A stretch of 64,000 nt of DNA from Rathayibacter caricis DSM 15933 (GCF_003044275.1 NZ_PZPL01000001.1:3410001-3474000); one strand, 5' to 3'. Positions 1-10,682 are shown, counted from the stretch's first letter. Program-made: numbers and translations. Notes: generated from the letters alone by a model not told the origin.

Positions 1-396
1 GAGGACCGCCGCCGCGTCCGTCACTCCGCCGGTGATCTTCGCGAGGTCGAGCTGATCGCCGATCAGCCCGGTCGAGCAGACGAGAACGTCACCGGCCGCG
101 ACCTCGAGCAGCTCGCCGACGAGCTCGGCCGTGCGGTGCGTCACCTGGAAGCCCTGCGACCCGGTGTAGCAGTTGGCACCGCCCGAGTTGAGCACGATCG
201 CGGACGCGACTCCGTCGCGCATCACCTGCTCGCTCCAGAGCACGGGGTTCGCCTTGCACCGGTTGCTCGTGAAGACGGCGGCCGCGTTCTGCAGCGGGCC
301 GAGGTTTCGGACGAGCGCGATGTCGCGCGCTCCGGTGGACTTGAGACCCGCGACGACGCCCGCCGCCTCGAAGCCCGCTGCTGCCGTGACGCTCAC
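1..396 (-). CDS. argJ: Glutamate N-acetyltransferase / amino-acid acetyltransferase ArgJ, N-terminal part (cut by window edge)
   Basis: ArgJ moves the acetyl group from N-acetylornithine to glutamate, which makes the linear arginine pathway cyclic. Only the first 132 codons lie in the window; the rest runs off the left edge. The visible part reads [18 protein letters not shown], then [11 protein letters not shown] and [12 protein letters not shown], which are hallmark ArgJ N-terminal segments. The nucleophilic threonine that follows self-cleavage lies outside the window. The start is a GTG whose last two bases overlap the argC stop (GTGA), so translation is probably coupled to argC. Identity is firm; the state of the C-terminus is unknown. 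Confidence 0.93.
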   Translation of the reverse strand, partial: MSVTAAAGFEAAGVVAGLKSTGARDIALVRNLGPLQNAAAVFTSNRCKANPVLWSEQVMRDGVASAIVLNSGGANCYTGSQGFQVTHRTAELVGELLEVAAGDVLVCSTGLIGDQLDLAKITGGVTDAAAVL

Positions 397-1442
397 GGGG
401 CGACTCCGTTCACACTGAGGCCCAGGGACTCGGGGAGGCCCAGGGCGATGTTGGTGGACTGGATCGCCGCGCCCGCGGTGCCCTTCACGAGGTTGTCGAT
501 CGCGGTCACCGCGACCACCCGGCGGGCGCGCTCGTCGACGCCGATGCCGACCAGGGCGGTGTTCGCCCCCACCACGTCGGCCGTCCGTGGGAACACGCCC
601 TCCGGCAGCAGCTGCACGAAGGTCTCGTCCGCGTATGCGGCCTCCCAGGCGGCGCGCACGTCGTGCGCGGACACCCCGGGTGCGAGCCGCGCCGTCGACG
701 TGGCGAGGATGCCCCGGGACATCGGCACGAGCACCGGGGTGAAGGAGATCGAGACGGGGCCGGCGCCCGCGAGCGCGAGGTTCTGCCGGATCTCGGGGTT
801 GTGGCGGTGGGCGCCACTCAACCCGTAGGCGTGGGCCGAGCCGAGGAGCTCGCTCGCGAGCAGATCCGTCCGCAGGGTCTTGCCTGCGCCGGAGGGGCCG
901 ACCGCCAGCACGGAGACGAGGTCCGCGGGCTCGATCACGCCGGCGTGGACACCGGGCGCGAGACCGAGGGTGACGGCCGTGACGTTGCAGCCGGGCACCG
1001 CGATCCGCCGCACGCCCTCGAGGAGCTCGCGCTGCTTGCGTCCGCCGCCGCCGATCAGGAGCTCGGGGAGTCCGTACGGCCACGCCCCGGCGAACTCGCC
1101 GCCGTAGTAGTCGGCCCAGTCCTGCTCGTCGTTCAGCCGGTGATCGGCGCCGCAGTCCACCACGAGCACGTCCTCGGGAAGCGTGGCCGTGATCTCACCG
1201 GACCGGCCGTGCGGCAGTGCGAGGAACACGACGTCGTGACCCGTGAGGTTCTCGGTCGTGGTGTCGACCAGCGTCAGGTGACGCAGCGACCGGAGGTGCG
1301 GCTGGAGAGCGATCAGAGGCTGGCCGGCGTTCGCGTGCGCCGTGACGGTCCGCACCTCGAACTCGGGGTGATCGGCGAGCAGGCGCAACAGCTCGCCGCC
1401 CGCGTATCCGCTCGCACCGGCCACCGCCACGGAAAAAGTCAT
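393..1442 (-). CDS. argC: N-acetyl-gamma-glutamyl-phosphate reductase
   Basis: ArgC reduces N-acetylglutamyl phosphate to the semialdehyde with NADPH, the third step of arginine synthesis. The 349-residue protein has the family's usual length. It shows the nucleotide-binding GASGYAGGE near residues 9-17, the active-site cysteine at about residue 152 within VPGCNVTA, and the SGAGK and [12 protein letters not shown] segments. A TAGGCT hexamer (1450-1455) ends seven bases before the ATG and no Shine-Dalgarno sequence is visible, so the mRNA is probably leaderless. argJ follows with a 4-base overlap, so argC appears to head an argCJ operon that continues beyond the left edge. Confidence 0.96.
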   Translation of the reverse strand: MTFSVAVAGASGYAGGELLRLLADHPEFEVRTVTAHANAGQPLIALQPHLRSLRHLTLVDTTTENLTGHDVVFLALPHGRSGEITATLPEDVLVVDCGADHRLNDEQDWADYYGGEFAGAWPYGLPELLIGGGGRKQRELLEGVRRIAVPGCNVTAVTLGLAPGVHAGVIEPADLVSVLAVGPSGAGKTLRTDLLASELLGSAHAYGLSGAHRHNPEIRQNLALAGAGPVSISFTPVLVPMSRGILATSTARLAPGVSAHDVRAAWEAAYADETFVQLLPEGVFPRTADVVGANTALVGIGVDERARRVVAVTAIDNLVKGTAGAAIQSTNIALGLPESLGLSVNGVAP

Positions 1443-1513
1443 GCCCGACAGCCTAGTCCGTGCGGGTGACGCGATCGGTCCGCCCGCCCCGCGAGGGCGG
1501 ACGGCCGGACCGC

Positions 1514-4045
1514 TCAGTCGCGCAGGCGGGCGCCGAAGCGCTCGGCCGCGAGAGCGACTCCGCTCTCCTTCGACGCGGTCGCCTCGGCGGCGGTGAGAGT
1601 GCGATCGGCGGCGCGGAAGCGCAGGGCGAAGGTCAGCGACTTCGTGCCCGGCTCGAGGCCCGCACCCCGGTAGTCGTTGACGAGTCGCAGCGACTCCAGC
1701 AGCATCCCGGCACCCTCGGCGACGGCCGAGCGGACCTCGCCCGCCGGCACCCCCACGGGGACGACGAGCGACAGGTCCTGCGTCGCGGCGGGCAGGGCCC
1801 CGACCGGACGCGCGACGACGACGCCACCCGCACGGGCGAGGACGGGATCGAGGTCGATCTCGGCGACGGCGACCCGGCGCGGCAGATCGAGCTCCTCTGC
1901 CAGCGAGGGCAGCAGCTCCCCCGCCCAGCCGACGACGGCGCCGGCGAGCAGGACCTCGGCGGTGCGTCCCGGGTGCAGAGCCGCGTGGGCGCCCTGGCGG
2001 ATCTCGAGCTCGACTCCGGCGGCCGCACCGACCGCACGGACGACGTCGAGCGCGTCGCGCCAGTCGACGTCGCGCTGGGCGACACCGGGCTGGCGCTCCA
2101 CGGCGGCGCCGGTCAGCAGCGCGGCGACGTGCAGCGGCTGCGGCGGGATGCCGGCGTTGAGAGACCGTTCGACCTCGGCCGAGGGCCGCTCGGCGCCGCG
2201 CGGCAGCTCGGCCGAGCCGAACGGCGCGTCGGCGTCGGGGAGGAACACGGTGCCGGTCTCGTAGAGGGCCAGATCGGTCAGCCCGCGGGAGCGGTTGCGC
2301 GCGGCGACCTGCACGAGGCCGGGCAGCAGCGTGACGCGCAGCTGCCCCGCGGTCGCGTCGAGCGGGTTCGCCAGTGTGACCTGCTGCACCGGATCGCCGG
2401 TCGGCGAGCCGAGCCGATCGTTGATCGACCGCGACAGGAACGGGTACGAGAGCACCTCGACGAGCCCCTGGGCGGCGAGCGTCTGCGCGATCGTCCGGCG
2501 CAGGCGCTGCCCGGTCGTCAGACCGCGGCCGGGCGGAGCGACGGGCAGGATCGACGGGATGCGGTCGTACCCGGTGATCCGGGCGACCTCCTCCGCGAGC
2601 GTCGCCTTGTCGGTGAGGTCGGGACGCCAGCTCGGCGGAGTGACGAGGAGCCCGGCGCCGCCGGCCTCGACACTCGCACCGATCTCGACGAGCGAGCCCC
2701 GGATCTCCTCCGGCGTGTAATCGACCCCGATGAGGGCGGACACGTAGCCGTCGGGCAGCTCGAGGACGGGCGGCGCGATCGAGCCGGTCAGGGACGAGCC
2801 GAGCTCGTCCGCCGTGCCGCCGGCGAGCTCGACGAGCAGCTGCACGGCCCTGGCCGCGGCGATCGGGGCGACCAGCGGATCGACTCCGCGCTCGAACCGG
2901 CGGGAGGCCTCGCTCGGCAGCTTGTGCCGGCGGGCGGTGCGCGCGACGGACACCGGATCGAAGTTCGCAGCCTCGATCAGGACGTCCCGGGTCGCCCCGC
3001 CGATCTCGGTGCGGGCGCCGCCCATGACGCCGGCGAGACCGATCGCTCCGCCGTCGTCGGCGATGACCAGGTCCTCCGCGTGGAGCCGACGGGTCTGCCC
3101 GTCGAGTGTCTCGAGGGTCTCCCCCGGCTGCGCACGCCGCACGACGATGCCGCCCTGGAGGGTGTCGAGGTCGTAGCCGTGCAGGGGCTGGCCGAGCTCG
3201 AACATGACGTAGTTGGTGATGTCGACCACGAGCGAGATCGACCGCACGCCGGCGAGGCGCAGGCGCGCGACCATCCAGGGCGGGGTCGGGCGAGCGGTGT
3301 CGACGCCGCGGACGACGCGGGTCACGAAGACCGAGGCGCCGTCGCGGCCTCGGATCGGCGCGCCGTCCTCGATCGCGACGGGGAACACGGGGGCGTGCTC
3401 GGAGCGCTCGACGCCGGTGACCGCGAGGGCGGGGTCGCGGAACGCGGCTCCCGTGGCGTGCGCGTACTCGCGGGCGATGCCGCGGAGGGAGAAGGCGTAG
3501 CCGCGATCGGGAGTCACGTTGACCTCGACCGCCGCGTCGTCGAGGCCGAGCAGTCCGATCGCGTCGGTGCCGACCTCGGGATCGATGCCGAGGGTCGCCA
3601 GGCGCAGGATGCCGTCGTGGTCGTCACCGAGGCCGAGCTCGCGGCTCGACGCGATCATGCCGTCCGAGACGTGACCGTACGTCTTCCGCGCGGAGATGGG
3701 GAACGGGCCGGGCAGAACAGCACCGGGAAGAGAGACCACGACCTTGTCGCCCGCGACGAAGTTGTGCGCGCCGCAGACGATGCCGCGGACGTCCTCGCCG
3801 CCGTCGGCTGCCGTCTCTCCCTCGGGGGCGACGCGGACGGAGCACCAGTTGATGGTCTTGCCGTTCTTCTGCGGCTCGGGGGTGAACTCGAGCACCTGCC
3901 CGACCACGACGGGCCCGGAGACGTCGAAGCGGTGGACGTCCTCCTCCTCGAGACCGACAGAGACGAGCGCTGCGTGCACCGACTCGGTGCTCGTGCCCGG
4001 CTCCAGATCGACGTACTCGCCCAGCCAGCTCAGCGGGATGCGCAT
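1514..4045 (-). CDS. pheT: Phenylalanine--tRNA ligase beta subunit
   Basis: PheT is the beta chain of the alpha2-beta2 synthetase that charges tRNA-Phe. The protein is 843 residues, normal for the long bacterial form. It begins [14 protein letters not shown], followed by the tRNA-binding OB fold (about residues 40-165, with VCGAHNF). The B3/B4 editing region, the B5 domain ([16 protein letters not shown]) and a C-terminal anticodon-binding domain follow ([19 protein letters not shown] near the end). The ATG shares one base with the pheS stop (TGATG), so translation is coupled. An open frame continues upstream through pheS, but that extension is only a shadow of pheS. Confidence 0.96.
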   Translation of the reverse strand: MRIPLSWLGEYVDLEPGTSTESVHAALVSVGLEEEDVHRFDVSGPVVVGQVLEFTPEPQKNGKTINWCSVRVAPEGETAADGGEDVRGIVCGAHNFVAGDKVVVSLPGAVLPGPFPISARKTYGHVSDGMIASSRELGLGDDHDGILRLATLGIDPEVGTDAIGLLGLDDAAVEVNVTPDRGYAFSLRGIAREYAHATGAAFRDPALAVTGVERSEHAPVFPVAIEDGAPIRGRDGASVFVTRVVRGVDTARPTPPWMVARLRLAGVRSISLVVDITNYVMFELGQPLHGYDLDTLQGGIVVRRAQPGETLETLDGQTRRLHAEDLVIADDGGAIGLAGVMGGARTEIGGATRDVLIEAANFDPVSVARTARRHKLPSEASRRFERGVDPLVAPIAAARAVQLLVELAGGTADELGSSLTGSIAPPVLELPDGYVSALIGVDYTPEEIRGSLVEIGASVEAGGAGLLVTPPSWRPDLTDKATLAEEVARITGYDRIPSILPVAPPGRGLTTGQRLRRTIAQTLAAQGLVEVLSYPFLSRSINDRLGSPTGDPVQQVTLANPLDATAGQLRVTLLPGLVQVAARNRSRGLTDLALYETGTVFLPDADAPFGSAELPRGAERPSAEVERSLNAGIPPQPLHVAALLTGAAVERQPGVAQRDVDWRDALDVVRAVGAAAGVELEIRQGAHAALHPGRTAEVLLAGAVVGWAGELLPSLAEELDLPRRVAVAEIDLDPVLARAGGVVVARPVGALPAATQDLSLVVPVGVPAGEVRSAVAEGAGMLLESLRLVNDYRGAGLEPGTKSLTFALRFRAADRTLTAAEATASKESGVALAAERFGARLRD

Positions 4046-5085
4046 CAGATCACCATCCCGTACTGCTCGCTGAAGCGGACGTCGCCCTCGACCATGTCGC
4101 GCATGTCCTTCACGTCGTTGCGGAACATCAGCGTGCGCTCGATGCCCATGCCGAAGGCGAAGCCGGAGTACTCCTCCGGGTCGATGCCGGCCGCGCGCAG
4201 CACGTTCGGGTTGATCATGCCGCAGCCTCCCCACTCGATCCACCGGGCGCCGCCGACGAACGTCGGGTGCCAGATGTCGAGCTCCGCGCTGGGCTCGGTG
4301 AAGGGGAAGTAGTTGGGACGCAGGCGGATGCGGGCCTCGTCGCCGAACAGGAGTCGTGCGACGTGCTCCAGCGTGCCGCGGAGGTGCGCCATGGTCAGAC
4401 CGCGGTCGACGGCCAGCCCCTCGAACTGCGTGAAGACAGGGGTGTGCGTCGCGTCGAGCTCGTCGGTGCGGTACACGCGTCCGGGTGCGATGACGTAGAC
4501 GGGCAGGTCGCGCTCGAGCATGGAGCGGATCTGCACCGGCGAGGTGTGCGTGCGCAGCACCAGATGGGAGTCGACCGGATCGACGAAGAACGTGTCCTGC
4601 ATCGCGCGGGCCGGGTGGTCCTCGTCGAAGTTCAGGGCGTCGAAGTTGAACCACTCGTTCTCGAGCTCGGGGCCCTCCGCGATCTCCCAGCCCATGCCGA
4701 CGAAGACGTCCGCGACGGTCTCCTGGAGGAGCGACAGCGGGTGCCGGGCGCCGACGCGGCGGAAGGACGCGCCGGCGGTGACGTCGACGCTCTCGGCGTC
4801 GAGGGCGGCGGACTCCTCCGCGGCGACGAGCTCCGCCTCGCGGGCGGTGTAGGCGTCGCCGACCTGCTTGCGGGCGGAGCCGACGAGCTTGCCGGAGGCG
4901 GCCTTGGCCTCGGGGGGCACGGAGCGCATCTGCGCGTTCAGTCGGGCGAGGGCGGAGCCCTCACCGAGGTGGGCGGAGCGGGCCGCTTTCAGGGCAGCGG
5001 AGTCGCCGGCCGCGCTGATCGCGGTGAGCGCCTCGGCGACGGCTGAGGAGACGGCCTCGTCGGTGATCGGGTTGCTGTCGGACAC
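4045..5085 (-). CDS. pheS: Phenylalanine--tRNA ligase alpha subunit
   Basis: PheS carries the class II catalytic core that forms phenylalanyl-adenylate and charges tRNA-Phe together with PheT. The protein is 346 residues, as usual for actinobacteria. An N-terminal coiled-coil arm (about residues 1-90) precedes the catalytic fold, which has HPARAMQDTFF, LRTHTSPVQIR (motif 2 region), FTQFEGLAVD and the C-terminal motif 3 FAFGMGIERTLM. The GTG at 5085 is the best start: it gives MSDSNPITDEA, and a TACACT hexamer (5094-5099) lies eight bases upstream, consistent with a leaderless transcript. pheT follows immediately. Confidence 0.96.
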   Translation of the reverse strand: MSDSNPITDEAVSSAVAEALTAISAAGDSAALKAARSAHLGEGSALARLNAQMRSVPPEAKAASGKLVGSARKQVGDAYTAREAELVAAEESAALDAESVDVTAGASFRRVGARHPLSLLQETVADVFVGMGWEIAEGPELENEWFNFDALNFDEDHPARAMQDTFFVDPVDSHLVLRTHTSPVQIRSMLERDLPVYVIAPGRVYRTDELDATHTPVFTQFEGLAVDRGLTMAHLRGTLEHVARLLFGDEARIRLRPNYFPFTEPSAELDIWHPTFVGGARWIEWGGCGMINPNVLRAAGIDPEEYSGFAFGMGIERTLMFRNDVKDMRDMVEGDVRFSEQYGMVI

Positions 5086-5093
5086 GATCCCCC

Positions 5094-5099
5094 AGTGTA
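5094..5099 (-). promoter_or_regulatory. pheST -10 element (leaderless start)
   Basis: TACACT ends eight bases before the pheS GTG. No Shine-Dalgarno sequence lies between them, so transcription probably begins at or next to the start codon. Confidence 0.5.
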
Positions 5100-5198
5100 G
5101 GCGAGGGGTCGCGCGGGGCTTCCCGCGTGCCCTGTGGGGCGGGTCGGCCTCGTCCCTCTTCGGAGAGAGCGGAACGGGACGAGGCCGGGGGGACGTGG

Positions 5199-5297
5199 GT
5201 CTCGATACGCCGCTACGCGGCAACTCGACCAGCAGGCGGGGGCGGCCCTCAGAGACGTCGGTCTCGATACGCCGCTGCGCGGTTACTCGACCAGCAG
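5199..5297. repeat. Two REP-like palindromic repeats
   Basis: Two copies of a 37-base element (5199-5235 and 5261-5297) lie in the same orientation. Each reads CTCGATACGCC, then GCT.CGCGG, then ACTCGACCAGCAG, with an internal CCGC/GCGG palindrome. The same family, with a CCCGC/GCGGG core, recurs five times at 62186-62461. The elements sit between pheS and the glutamate transporter. Apart from them and the hairpin at 5426-5454, I see no gene in 5086-5461. Confidence 0.85.
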
Positions 5298-5425
5298 AGG
5301 GCAAGGAGCCCCTCGCGGACGACCAGCCGCGTCCCCGGAGGCGAACGCGCGGATCGCGTGCCAGCGATCCGCGCTAGCCGAACGCACTCCGCTCCCGTAA
5401 ACGCACCACGCGCCCCGCCGACCGC

Positions 5426-5454
5426 GGTCCTTCACGCCGGCGGAGTGAAGGACC
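5426..5454 (-). terminator. Hairpin terminator after gluD
   Basis: A perfect 10-bp stem (GGTCCTTCAC / GTGAAGGACC) with a 9-base loop begins seven bases beyond the gluD stop. There is no clear U-tract. Position and symmetry suggest it ends the glutamate transporter operon. Confidence 0.65.
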
Positions 5455-5461
5455 AACCAAC

Positions 5462-6334
5462 TCAGTCCTGCGCCGCCAGCAGCGCCGTGTCGGTCGTGGC
5501 ACGGGCGGCGGGGTGGCCGGTCCCTCGGCGTCCACTGTTCTTGGTGCGGATCTCGACCCACTTCGCCAGGCCCGACAGGGCGAGGCAGATGCCGATGTAG
5601 ATCGCTCCGATGACGATGGCGGCGGGGATGATCGGGCTGTCCAGGCTCGGCTGGTTGCCGAGGTACTTCGCGTAGTAGAGGAGCTCGTTGTACGTGATGA
5701 TCGAGCCGAGCGCGGTGTCCTTCAGCGCCACCACGAGCTGCGCGATGATGACCGGCAGCATCGAGCGGATCGCCTGCGGGAACAGGATGAGCCGCATGAC
5801 GCCGGCCTTGCTCAGGCCGACGGCGTAGCCCGCCTCCTTCTGCCCGCGAGGCAGCGCCTCGATGCCGGCGCGGAAGATCTCGGAGAAGACGGAGCCGTTG
5901 TAAAGCGTCAGCGCGATGACGACCGCCAGGTAGGGGCTGAGCTTGAGCCCGGCGAACGGCAGCCCGTAGTACATCAGCATCATCAGGATGAGGACGGGGA
6001 TCGCGCGGAACAGCTCGATGAAGAGCGTGACCGGGATGTTGATCCACCGGCGGTCCGAGAGCCGGCCGACGGCGAGGACCAGGCCGAGCACGATGCTGGC
6101 GACTCCCGCGGTGGCGAAGGCGGCGAGCGTCTGCCCGAGCGCCGCTCCGATGCTCTGCCAGACGAGGGGGTACTGGAACGCGCGCCACTTCTCGGCCGAG
6201 AACTGCCCCGACTCGGCGAATCGCCAGAGTACGAAGGCGAGGAAGGCCGCGAGGAGGAGGACGACGACCGCCCCGATCAGTCGGTTGCGGGCGATGGCGC
6301 GCGGGCCCGGGTTGTCGAAGAGGACGGAGCTCAT
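5462..6334 (-). CDS. gluD: Glutamate-type amino acid ABC transporter, permease GluD
   Basis: This is one of two inner-membrane permeases of a polar amino acid importer of the GluABCD type, probably for glutamate or a related amino acid. The 290-residue protein has an N-terminal membrane segment (IGAVVVLLLAAFLAFVLW), further hydrophobic helices, and the EAA coupling loop (EAGYAVGLSKAGVMRLILFP) that contacts the ATPase. The chosen ATG at 6334 overlaps the gluC stop by four bases (ATGA); an in-frame ATG 15 bases upstream lies inside gluC and is less likely. Substrate specificity is inferred from gene order, not proven. Confidence 0.85.
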   Translation of the reverse strand: MSSVLFDNPGPRAIARNRLIGAVVVLLLAAFLAFVLWRFAESGQFSAEKWRAFQYPLVWQSIGAALGQTLAAFATAGVASIVLGLVLAVGRLSDRRWINIPVTLFIELFRAIPVLILMMLMYYGLPFAGLKLSPYLAVVIALTLYNGSVFSEIFRAGIEALPRGQKEAGYAVGLSKAGVMRLILFPQAIRSMLPVIIAQLVVALKDTALGSIITYNELLYYAKYLGNQPSLDSPIIPAAIVIGAIYIGICLALSGLAKWVEIRTKNSGRRGTGHPAARATTDTALLAAQD

Positions 6335-6978
6335 CGGGCGACCCTCCACTTCTTCTCGAGCTGGCGTTGGACGAGCGAGAGCACGGTGACCAGGACCACG
6401 AACACGAGCGCGACCCAGAGCACCACGATGAGGCTGTTCTCGCCGCGCTCGTTGAGCTCGCGGACGATCGTGCCGGCCTCGGCGACGGAGAAGCCCGCCG
6501 CCACGGTGGTGTTCTTGAGGAGGGCGATCAGCACGCTCATCAAAGGCGGGATCACCGACCGGAAGGCCTGCGGCAGGACGACCTGGGTCATCGTGAGGCC
6601 GAAGTCGAGGCCGATGGCGCGGGCGGCCTCGGCCTGCCCGATCGGGACGGTGTTGATGCCCGAGCGCAGCACCTCGGCGACGTAGGTCGCGGTGTAGAGG
6701 CTGAGGGCGAAGATGGCGAGCGTCGTGTAGTCGAGGTCCGGCAGATCGAGCTTCGGGTAGCCGAAGGCGAAGAAGAACATCAGGAGCGTCAGTGGCGTGT
6801 TCCTGATGGTGTTGACGTACACCGTGCCGACCGCGCGGGCGATCGGGACGGGCGAGACGCGCATGGCGCCGACGACGGTGCCGATGAGGAGGGCGAAGAC
6901 GAGCGAGACGGCGAAGAGCAACAGGGTGTTGCCGAAGGCCGGGACGAACACGTCGAGGTTGTTCAGCAGAACATCCAT
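6331..6978 (-). CDS. gluC: Glutamate-type amino acid ABC transporter, permease GluC
   Basis: This is the partner permease in the same importer. The protein is 215 residues, with about five membrane helices starting with TLLLFAVSLVFALLIGTVVG, the TIRNTPLTLLMFF segment typical of HisM/GlnP permeases, and an EAA loop (EAARAIGLDFGLTMTQVVLP). It lies between the binding protein and gluD, with a 4-base overlap to gluD, so the two permeases are translated together. The family normally works as a heterodimer of two such permeases, and both are present here. Confidence 0.86.
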   Translation of the reverse strand: MDVLLNNLDVFVPAFGNTLLLFAVSLVFALLIGTVVGAMRVSPVPIARAVGTVYVNTIRNTPLTLLMFFFAFGYPKLDLPDLDYTTLAIFALSLYTATYVAEVLRSGINTVPIGQAEAARAIGLDFGLTMTQVVLPQAFRSVIPPLMSVLIALLKNTTVAAGFSVAEAGTIVRELNERGENSLIVVLWVALVFVVLVTVLSLVQRQLEKKWRVAR

Positions 6979-7059
6979 GCGGCGAGCCCTTTCATCGGGA
7001 GGTGGGTGGGAGAGGCGGGGCCCCGGGGCGGCGCGCTCGGCGCCGCCCCGGGAGACCTG

Positions 7060-7962
7060 CTAGTACGCGTCGACCGCGGGCTGCTCGACCTCGGTGCCGG
7101 ACTCGCCGAGAGTCTCGTCGTAGATCGCGGTCCAGGTGTCACCGCCCTCGGTGAACATGTCGTTGATGAAGCCGCGCAGCGCGGTGTCGTCCTTCGCGAG
7201 GCCGACTCCGTAGAGCTCGGTGCTGAAGGGCTCGCCCACGACCTTGAGCTCGTCCGGGTTCTGCGCCGCGTAGCCGATCAGGATCGCGCCGTCGGTGGTG
7301 ACCGCGTCGACCTGTCCGTCGTTGAGGGCGTCGACGCACTGCGAGTACGTGTCGAACTCCTCGGTCGGGACATCGGGGTAGTTGGTGCGGATGTTCTGGA
7401 TCGGGGTGGACCCGGTCGCCGAGCACACGGTGGTCTCGGCGGTGAGGTCGTCCGGACCCTCGATGGAGTCGTTGTCCGCGGCGACCAGCAGCTGCTGGCC
7501 GGTCTCGAAGTAGGGTCCGGCGAAGCCGACCTGCTCCTTGCGCTTGTCGGTGATCGAGTAGGTGCCGACGTAGTAGTCGATGTCGCCGTTCACGATCGAC
7601 GCCTCGCGGTTGGCCGACGGGATCGCCGTGTACTCGATCTGGTCCTCGGAGAAGCCGAGCGAGGCCGCGATCCACTTCGCGATCTCGATGTCGAAGCCCG
7701 AGCGCTCACCGGTCGCGGCGTCGAGGTAGCCCAGTCCGGGCTGGTCCTCCTTGACTCCGATGGTGACCTGGTCGGCCGAGGTCATCGCGTCGAAGGTGGG
7801 GCTGCCCTCGAGGGTCACGTCGGTGGCGACCTCGTAGGCCGCTCCGCTCTCCTCGGATCCGGCGCCGGCGTCGCCGGTACCGGAGTCGCCGCCGGCGCAG
7901 CCGGCGAGGGCGAGGGTCGCTGCTGCGATCCCGGCGGTCATGAACATGAGCTTGGTGCGCAT
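7060..7962 (-). CDS. gluB: Glutamate-type amino acid ABC transporter, substrate-binding lipoprotein GluB
   Basis: This extracellular lipoprotein captures the amino acid and delivers it to GluCD. Its 300 residues begin with a lipoprotein signal peptide ending in LALAGC, with the lipidated cysteine at about residue 22. An acidic linker and a solute-binding family 3 fold follow, with segments FDIEIAKWIAASLGF, ANREASIVNGDIDYYVG and SITDKRKEQVGFAGPYF. The gene lies downstream of gluA across a 154-base gap that holds inverted repeats, and upstream of gluC. An extra binding protein is often needed in molar excess, and the hairpin between gluA and gluB could help achieve this. Confidence 0.87.
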   Translation of the reverse strand: MRTKLMFMTAGIAAATLALAGCAGGDSGTGDAGAGSEESGAAYEVATDVTLEGSPTFDAMTSADQVTIGVKEDQPGLGYLDAATGERSGFDIEIAKWIAASLGFSEDQIEYTAIPSANREASIVNGDIDYYVGTYSITDKRKEQVGFAGPYFETGQQLLVAADNDSIEGPDDLTAETTVCSATGSTPIQNIRTNYPDVPTEEFDTYSQCVDALNDGQVDAVTTDGAILIGYAAQNPDELKVVGEPFSTELYGVGLAKDDTALRGFINDMFTEGGDTWTAIYDETLGESGTEVEQPAVDAY

Positions 7963-8091
7963 GGTCGTCCTTCCTGGGTGTGGCCCGTCTGAGCGGGCGG
8001 TGTCCGATCGCTCCCCGGGATGGTGGGGGTCGATCCGTCGGATGGATGCTGTGCGGGGCCCCGCGTCCTGCGTGCTGTGCGGACGCGGGCC

Positions 8092-8111
8092 CTCGCACCT
8101 CCTGGTGCGGG
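8092..8111 (-). terminator. Intercistronic hairpin between gluA and gluB
   Basis: CGCACC pairs with GGTGCG around a TCCT loop just beyond the gluA stop. A further GC palindrome (GCGGGGCCCCGC) lies about 40 bases downstream. Together they may stop some transcripts or protect the gluB mRNA end. This is an inference from symmetry only. Confidence 0.35.
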
Positions 8112-8116
8112 AGGAG

Positions 8117-8896
<780 letters not shown>

Positions 8897-9009
8897 TCGG
8901 CCAGAGAATCACACGCGAATGGGTGGGTCAAATCATGAGTGTTTTCTTAATCAGAGGTTAATAACCGCGCCGGACGCCCGGCTCGCACCCAGGAGTGCGC
9001 TCCTGGTGC

Positions 9010-9810
9010 TCAGGATCGCAGGGCGAAGGCGCTCTCGTAGAGGCAGACGGAGGCGGCGGTCGCCAGGTTGAGCGACTCGGCCGCTCCGTAGATCGGCACC
9101 GCGACGACGCTGTCGACGAGCTCGAGCGACTCGTCCTCCAGCCCACGGGCCTCGTTGCCGAACACCCACACGGTCGGCTGGGCGAGATCGCCGCGGGCAC
9201 GGACGTCCAGCAGGTCCTCGCCCTTCACGTCCGCGGCCACCGAGCGCAGGCCGATCGAGCGGAGCCGCTGCAGCACGTCGGCGAGCTGGGCGTCGACCGC
9301 GACGGGGAGGTGGAACAGGGAGCCGGTGGTCGAGCGCACGACCTTCGGGTTGTAGAGGTCGACCGAGCGCCCCGTGAGGATCACGGCGTCGGCGCCGGCC
9401 GCATCGGCGGCGCGGACGATCGTGCCGAGGTTGCCCGGGTCGCGCACCTCCTCGAGCACGGCGACCAGGCGCGGCTCCGAGGCGACGATGTCCTTGAGCG
9501 AGGTCGGGAACTGCCGGCAGACCGAGACGAAGCCCTGCGGCGTGACGGTGTCGGCCATCGCATCGAGGACGTCCTCGGTCACGTACTCGATCTCGACGTC
9601 GGCCTCCTCGGCGGCGGCGACGATCTCGGGGTGGCGCTCCAGCGCGGTCGGAGTCGCGAACGACTCGACGAGCAGCTCCGGACGGTAGCGCAGCGCCTCC
9701 GAGACGGCCTGCGGCCCCTCGAGGAGGAAGAGCCCCGTCTCCTGCCTGGCCGGGCGCCGGGTGAGCTTGGCCACGGAGCGGACACGGGGGGAACGGGGGT
9801 TGTCGAGCAT
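9010..9810 (-). CDS. TrmH/SpoU-family RNA 2'-O-ribose methyltransferase
   Basis: The protein transfers methyl from SAM to a ribose 2'-OH in rRNA or tRNA. It has 266 residues: an N-terminal L30e-like substrate-binding region (LFLLEGPQAVSEAL) and a C-terminal SPOUT knot with all three motifs: NLGTIVRAADAAGADAV (motif 1), VFGNEARGL (motif 2) and VPIYGAAESLNLATAASV (motif 3). The ATG is preceded at six bases by TAGGCT (9817-9822), so the gene probably has its own leaderless promoter, although it lies just downstream of the infC operon. Which RNA position it modifies cannot be read from the sequence. Confidence 0.85.
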   Translation of the reverse strand: MLDNPRSPRVRSVAKLTRRPARQETGLFLLEGPQAVSEALRYRPELLVESFATPTALERHPEIVAAAEEADVEIEYVTEDVLDAMADTVTPQGFVSVCRQFPTSLKDIVASEPRLVAVLEEVRDPGNLGTIVRAADAAGADAVILTGRSVDLYNPKVVRSTTGSLFHLPVAVDAQLADVLQRLRSIGLRSVAADVKGEDLLDVRARGDLAQPTVWVFGNEARGLEDESLELVDSVVAVPIYGAAESLNLATAASVCLYESAFALRS

Positions 9811-9884
9811 GCGGCGAGCCTATCGGCGGCGCGGACGGGGGCCCCGGCGACACGTCGCCCGCGGTCGAGCCTCCCCGGGAACGA

Positions 9885-9921
9885 CGGAGGGGGCCACGAC
9901 CAGTGGTCGTGACCCCCTCCG
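9885..9921 (-). terminator. Terminator of the infC-rpmI-rplT operon
   Basis: A long stem (CGGAGGGGG with CCCCCTCCG, then ACGACC with GGTCGT) starts 14 bases beyond the rplT stop. It is a strong GC hairpin without a U-tract, as is common in high-GC genomes. Confidence 0.75.
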
Positions 9922-9934
9922 GGAGCAGCGAGGA

Positions 9935-10321
9935 CTACGCGGCGGCCTTGGGCGCCGAGGTGTCGGCAGGCAGCGCGTTCTTCGCGGTGGCCACGAGGGC
10001 GGCGAAGGTCGCGGGCTCGGTGATCGCGAGGTCCGCGAGGATGCGGCGGTCGACCTGGACGCCGGCCAGGGCGAGGCCCTGGATGAAGCGGTTGTAGGTC
10101 AGGCCGTTCGCGCGGGACGCGGCGTTGATGCGCTGGATCCAGAGGCGGCGGAACTCGCCCTTCTTCGCACGACGGTCGCGGTACGAGTAGACGAGGGAGT
10201 GGGTGACCTGCTCCTTCGCCTTGCGGTACAGGCGCGAGCGCTGGCCGCGGTAGCCCGACGCGCGCTCGAGGATGACGCGACGCTTCTTGTGGGCGTTGAC
10301 CGCCCTCTTGACTCTTGCCAT
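9935..10321 (-). CDS. rplT: 50S ribosomal protein L20
   Basis: L20 binds 23S rRNA early in large-subunit assembly and in some bacteria represses its own operon. The protein has 128 residues, starting [15 protein letters not shown] and continuing with the classic basic helix [17 protein letters not shown] and later [24 protein letters not shown]. It is the last gene of infC-rpmI-rplT, 70 bases after rpmI, and is followed by a strong hairpin. Confidence 0.97.
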   Translation of the reverse strand: MARVKRAVNAHKKRRVILERASGYRGQRSRLYRKAKEQVTHSLVYSYRDRRAKKGEFRRLWIQRINAASRANGLTYNRFIQGLALAGVQVDRRILADLAITEPATFAALVATAKNALPADTSAPKAAA

Positions 10322-10391
10322 TTCTTTTTCTTCCTATCGATCCGGGTCGGTGGAGTAGCCACGCGGCGCAGCGGACTGCGCCGGCTGCGGG

Positions 10392-10586
10392 CTACAGACC
10401 GAGAAGCTTCTTGGCGACCTTGGCGTCCTGCGGGGCGAGGACCTGGTCCTGGTTCAGGCGGCGGGTGCGGACGCTGGACTTGGACTCCAGGTTGTGACGC
10501 ATACCGGCCTGCTGCTTCATGACCTTGCCGGAGCCGGTCACCTTGAAGCGCTTCTTGGCACCCGAGTGGGTCTTCATCTTGGGCAT
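10392..10586 (-). CDS. rpmI: 50S ribosomal protein L35
   Basis: This small basic protein of the large subunit has 64 residues, the family norm. It starts [15 protein letters not shown] and ends with [18 protein letters not shown] Shine-Dalgarno sequence stands just upstream of the ATG. It lies between infC and rplT in the universal order; the 96-base gap to infC contains a GC hairpin (about 10652-10674) that could modulate read-through. Confidence 0.97.
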   Translation of the reverse strand: MPKMKTHSGAKKRFKVTGSGKVMKQQAGMRHNLESKSSVRTRRLNQDQVLAPQDAKVAKKLLGL

Positions 10587-10682
10587 GTTCTCTCCTTGTC
10601 ACGTCGCACCCGCGTCAGCGGGGCGAAACCGGTGCCCCGCGAGCAGGGCGTCCGCCGGCCCCGAGGCCGGGGCGGCGAAGTA

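Noticed and set aside
1460..4312. A 950-codon open frame on the plus strand opposite pheT/pheS
   Set aside because: It has the repetitive Arg/Gly/Asp/Glu make-up of antisense frames in GC-rich genes and lies opposite a clear PheT; no domain is visible.
4046..4654. N-terminal extension of PheT into pheS
   Set aside because: PheT homologues begin at [11 protein letters not shown]. The upstream frame is only pheS read out of frame, and an ATG overlaps the pheS stop.
5086..5461. Possible small gene between pheS and gluD
   Set aside because: Short frames here are made of the REP-like repeats and the terminator stem; no ribosome site or conserved protein is visible.
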